From an uncultured Actinomycetes bacterium (GTDB lineage Bacteria; Actinomycetota; Acidimicrobiia; Acidimicrobiales; RAAP-2): a stretch of DNA of 64,000 bases. A model generated the notes under the pieces. That model did not search any database, had not been told where the DNA came from, and was given only the letters and a program-made list of their open reading frames with translations. Where the stretch lies: NCBI GenBank assembly GCA_903893745.1, contig CAITNF010000001.1, positions 1-64,000 on the forward strand, written 5' to 3'. This document shows, in pieces, positions 63,406 through 64,000 of the stretch. Both the position numbers and the translations under genes were made by a program. Within the stretch, counting starts at the first letter, position 1; each line of letters opens with the position of its first letter.

Positions 63406-63921
63406 CTAGCCCTTCACTCTCACCATCGCTGGTCGTACGACGTTGCCCTTCCAGCGATAACCAGCTCGCAGCACTTCATCGATAATCTGGTCGCCGCCAT
63501 CGTTATCAACGTGGGCGACCGCGTCGTGAATCTGTGGGTCAAACGCCACGCCCACCTCGGCCAGACGCTCTAAACCATCCTTAGCCAACGTCTCGAGGAG
63601 CAGACTGCGCGACTGCGAAATTGCGGCGGCCTCGTCACTCTGCGACGACACAAAATGGGCTTGCGCCAGGTCTAGTGCATCGAGAACCGGCAAAAGCTTC
63701 ATGACCAAGTCGCCACTCGCCCGTTGAGCCGCCGAGTCAGCCTCTCGAATCACTCGCTTACGAAAGTTTTCGTAGTCGGCCTGCAGCCGCTGGAGCATGT
63801 CACGATACTCATCGCGCTCTCGCTCAATTTCACTCCGCGGATCGACAGTCTCAGACTCGGCGTCTACTGACGCCGAGTCTGAGACATTCGACACGACTTC
63901 ATCAATCGTTTCGTCACTCAC
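63406..63921 (-). CDS. grpE: Nucleotide exchange factor GrpE
   Basis: 171 residues. An acidic N-terminus leads into a coiled coil (ERERDEYRDMLQRLQADYEN) and the beta-rich C-terminus AVAHVDNDGGDQIIDEVLRAGY. It releases ADP from DnaK. GTG 63921 follows the dnaK stop by 2 nt. Confidence 0.95.
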   Translation of the reverse strand: MSDETIDEVVSNVSDSASVDAESETVDPRSEIERERDEYRDMLQRLQADYENFRKRVIREADSAAQRASGDLVMKLLPVLDALDLAQAHFVSSQSDEAAAISQSRSLLLETLAKDGLERLAEVGVAFDPQIHDAVAHVDNDGGDQIIDEVLRAGYRWKGNVVRPAMVRVKG

Positions 63922-63923
63922 AA

Positions 63924-64000
63924 CTAATCGACAATCTCGGCATCAACAATGTCGTCGTCGTTGCCCTCGGGCGCGGACGTACCAGCATTCGCCTTGGCGG
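63924..64000 (-). CDS. dnaK: 3' end of DnaK (partial)
   Basis: Only the last 24 codons and the TAG stop are in the window. The acidic tail (GNDDDIVDAEIVD) is characteristic of DnaK, and grpE follows directly. The rest of the gene and its HspR-controlled promoter are beyond the right edge. Confidence 0.92.
   Translation of the reverse strand, partial: AKANAGTSAPEGNDDDIVDAEIVD

Overview
The window looks like an actinobacterial chromosome of roughly balanced to moderately high GC. Pointers are the dnaK-grpE-dnaJ-hspR order at the right edge, a DipZ-type CcdA/thioredoxin fusion, a member of the mycothiol-dependent maleylpyruvate-isomerase family, an actinorhodopsin-like proton pump, and many genes that appear to be transcribed without a 5' leader. 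A planktonic, possibly freshwater, lineage such as Acidimicrobiia is my inference; no rRNA gene is present to settle it.

Region 1-7.4 kb is accessory. It holds a decayed YbaK-like fragment, a translationally coupled pair (EcoRI-type adenine methylase plus a DUF262-HNH nuclease), the orphan C-terminal tail of a surface protein, and an AT-rich divergent pair (Tat-exported multicopper oxidase and MarR regulator around a perfect 26-bp palindrome). A complete IS3-family element with a 3-bp target duplication and a HEAT-repeat protein follow. Region 7.4-17 kb carries the rhodopsin, a GNAT acetyltransferase, a secreted protein with 11 Cys-pair repeats, an NTF2-like protein, an SDR, a DUF885 protein and DipZ.

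Region 17-39 kb is mostly short, singly transcribed metabolic and membrane genes: aldehyde dehydrogenase with its DUF779 partner, an Asp/Glu racemase, a UbiA prenyltransferase divergent from an FAD oxidoreductase, an FTR1-like membrane protein, the 1076-residue fused isobutyryl-CoA mutase IcmF, a TauE/SafE exporter, the tRNA hydroxylase TrhO, the NAD(P)H-hydrate repair enzyme and a secreted glycoside-hydrolase-like/FnIII protein. Region 39-45 kb has an hsp20 gene interrupted by one in-frame TAG, a two-component system, tRNA-Asp and tRNA-Phe, and a serine hydrolase. Region 45-49 kb is a complete polyamine-type ABC transporter (ATPase, binding protein, two permeases).

Region 49-62 kb is a nearly complete purine locus on the minus strand (purA-D-B-C-S-Q, purL, purF-M) ending in pyrE. 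Two plus-strand genes, a PHP phosphoesterase and a conserved Lys-rich protein, are set into it. The dnaK operon then runs off the right edge.

A signal running through the whole window is a TANNNT hexamer placed exactly 12 to 7 nt before the start codon of at least 17 genes on both strands. This is what leaderless transcription would look like, and it relocates several start codons. A minority of genes (rhodopsin, NTF2-like, aldehyde dehydrogenase, polyamine-binding protein, purA, response regulator) have conventional Shine-Dalgarno sequences instead.
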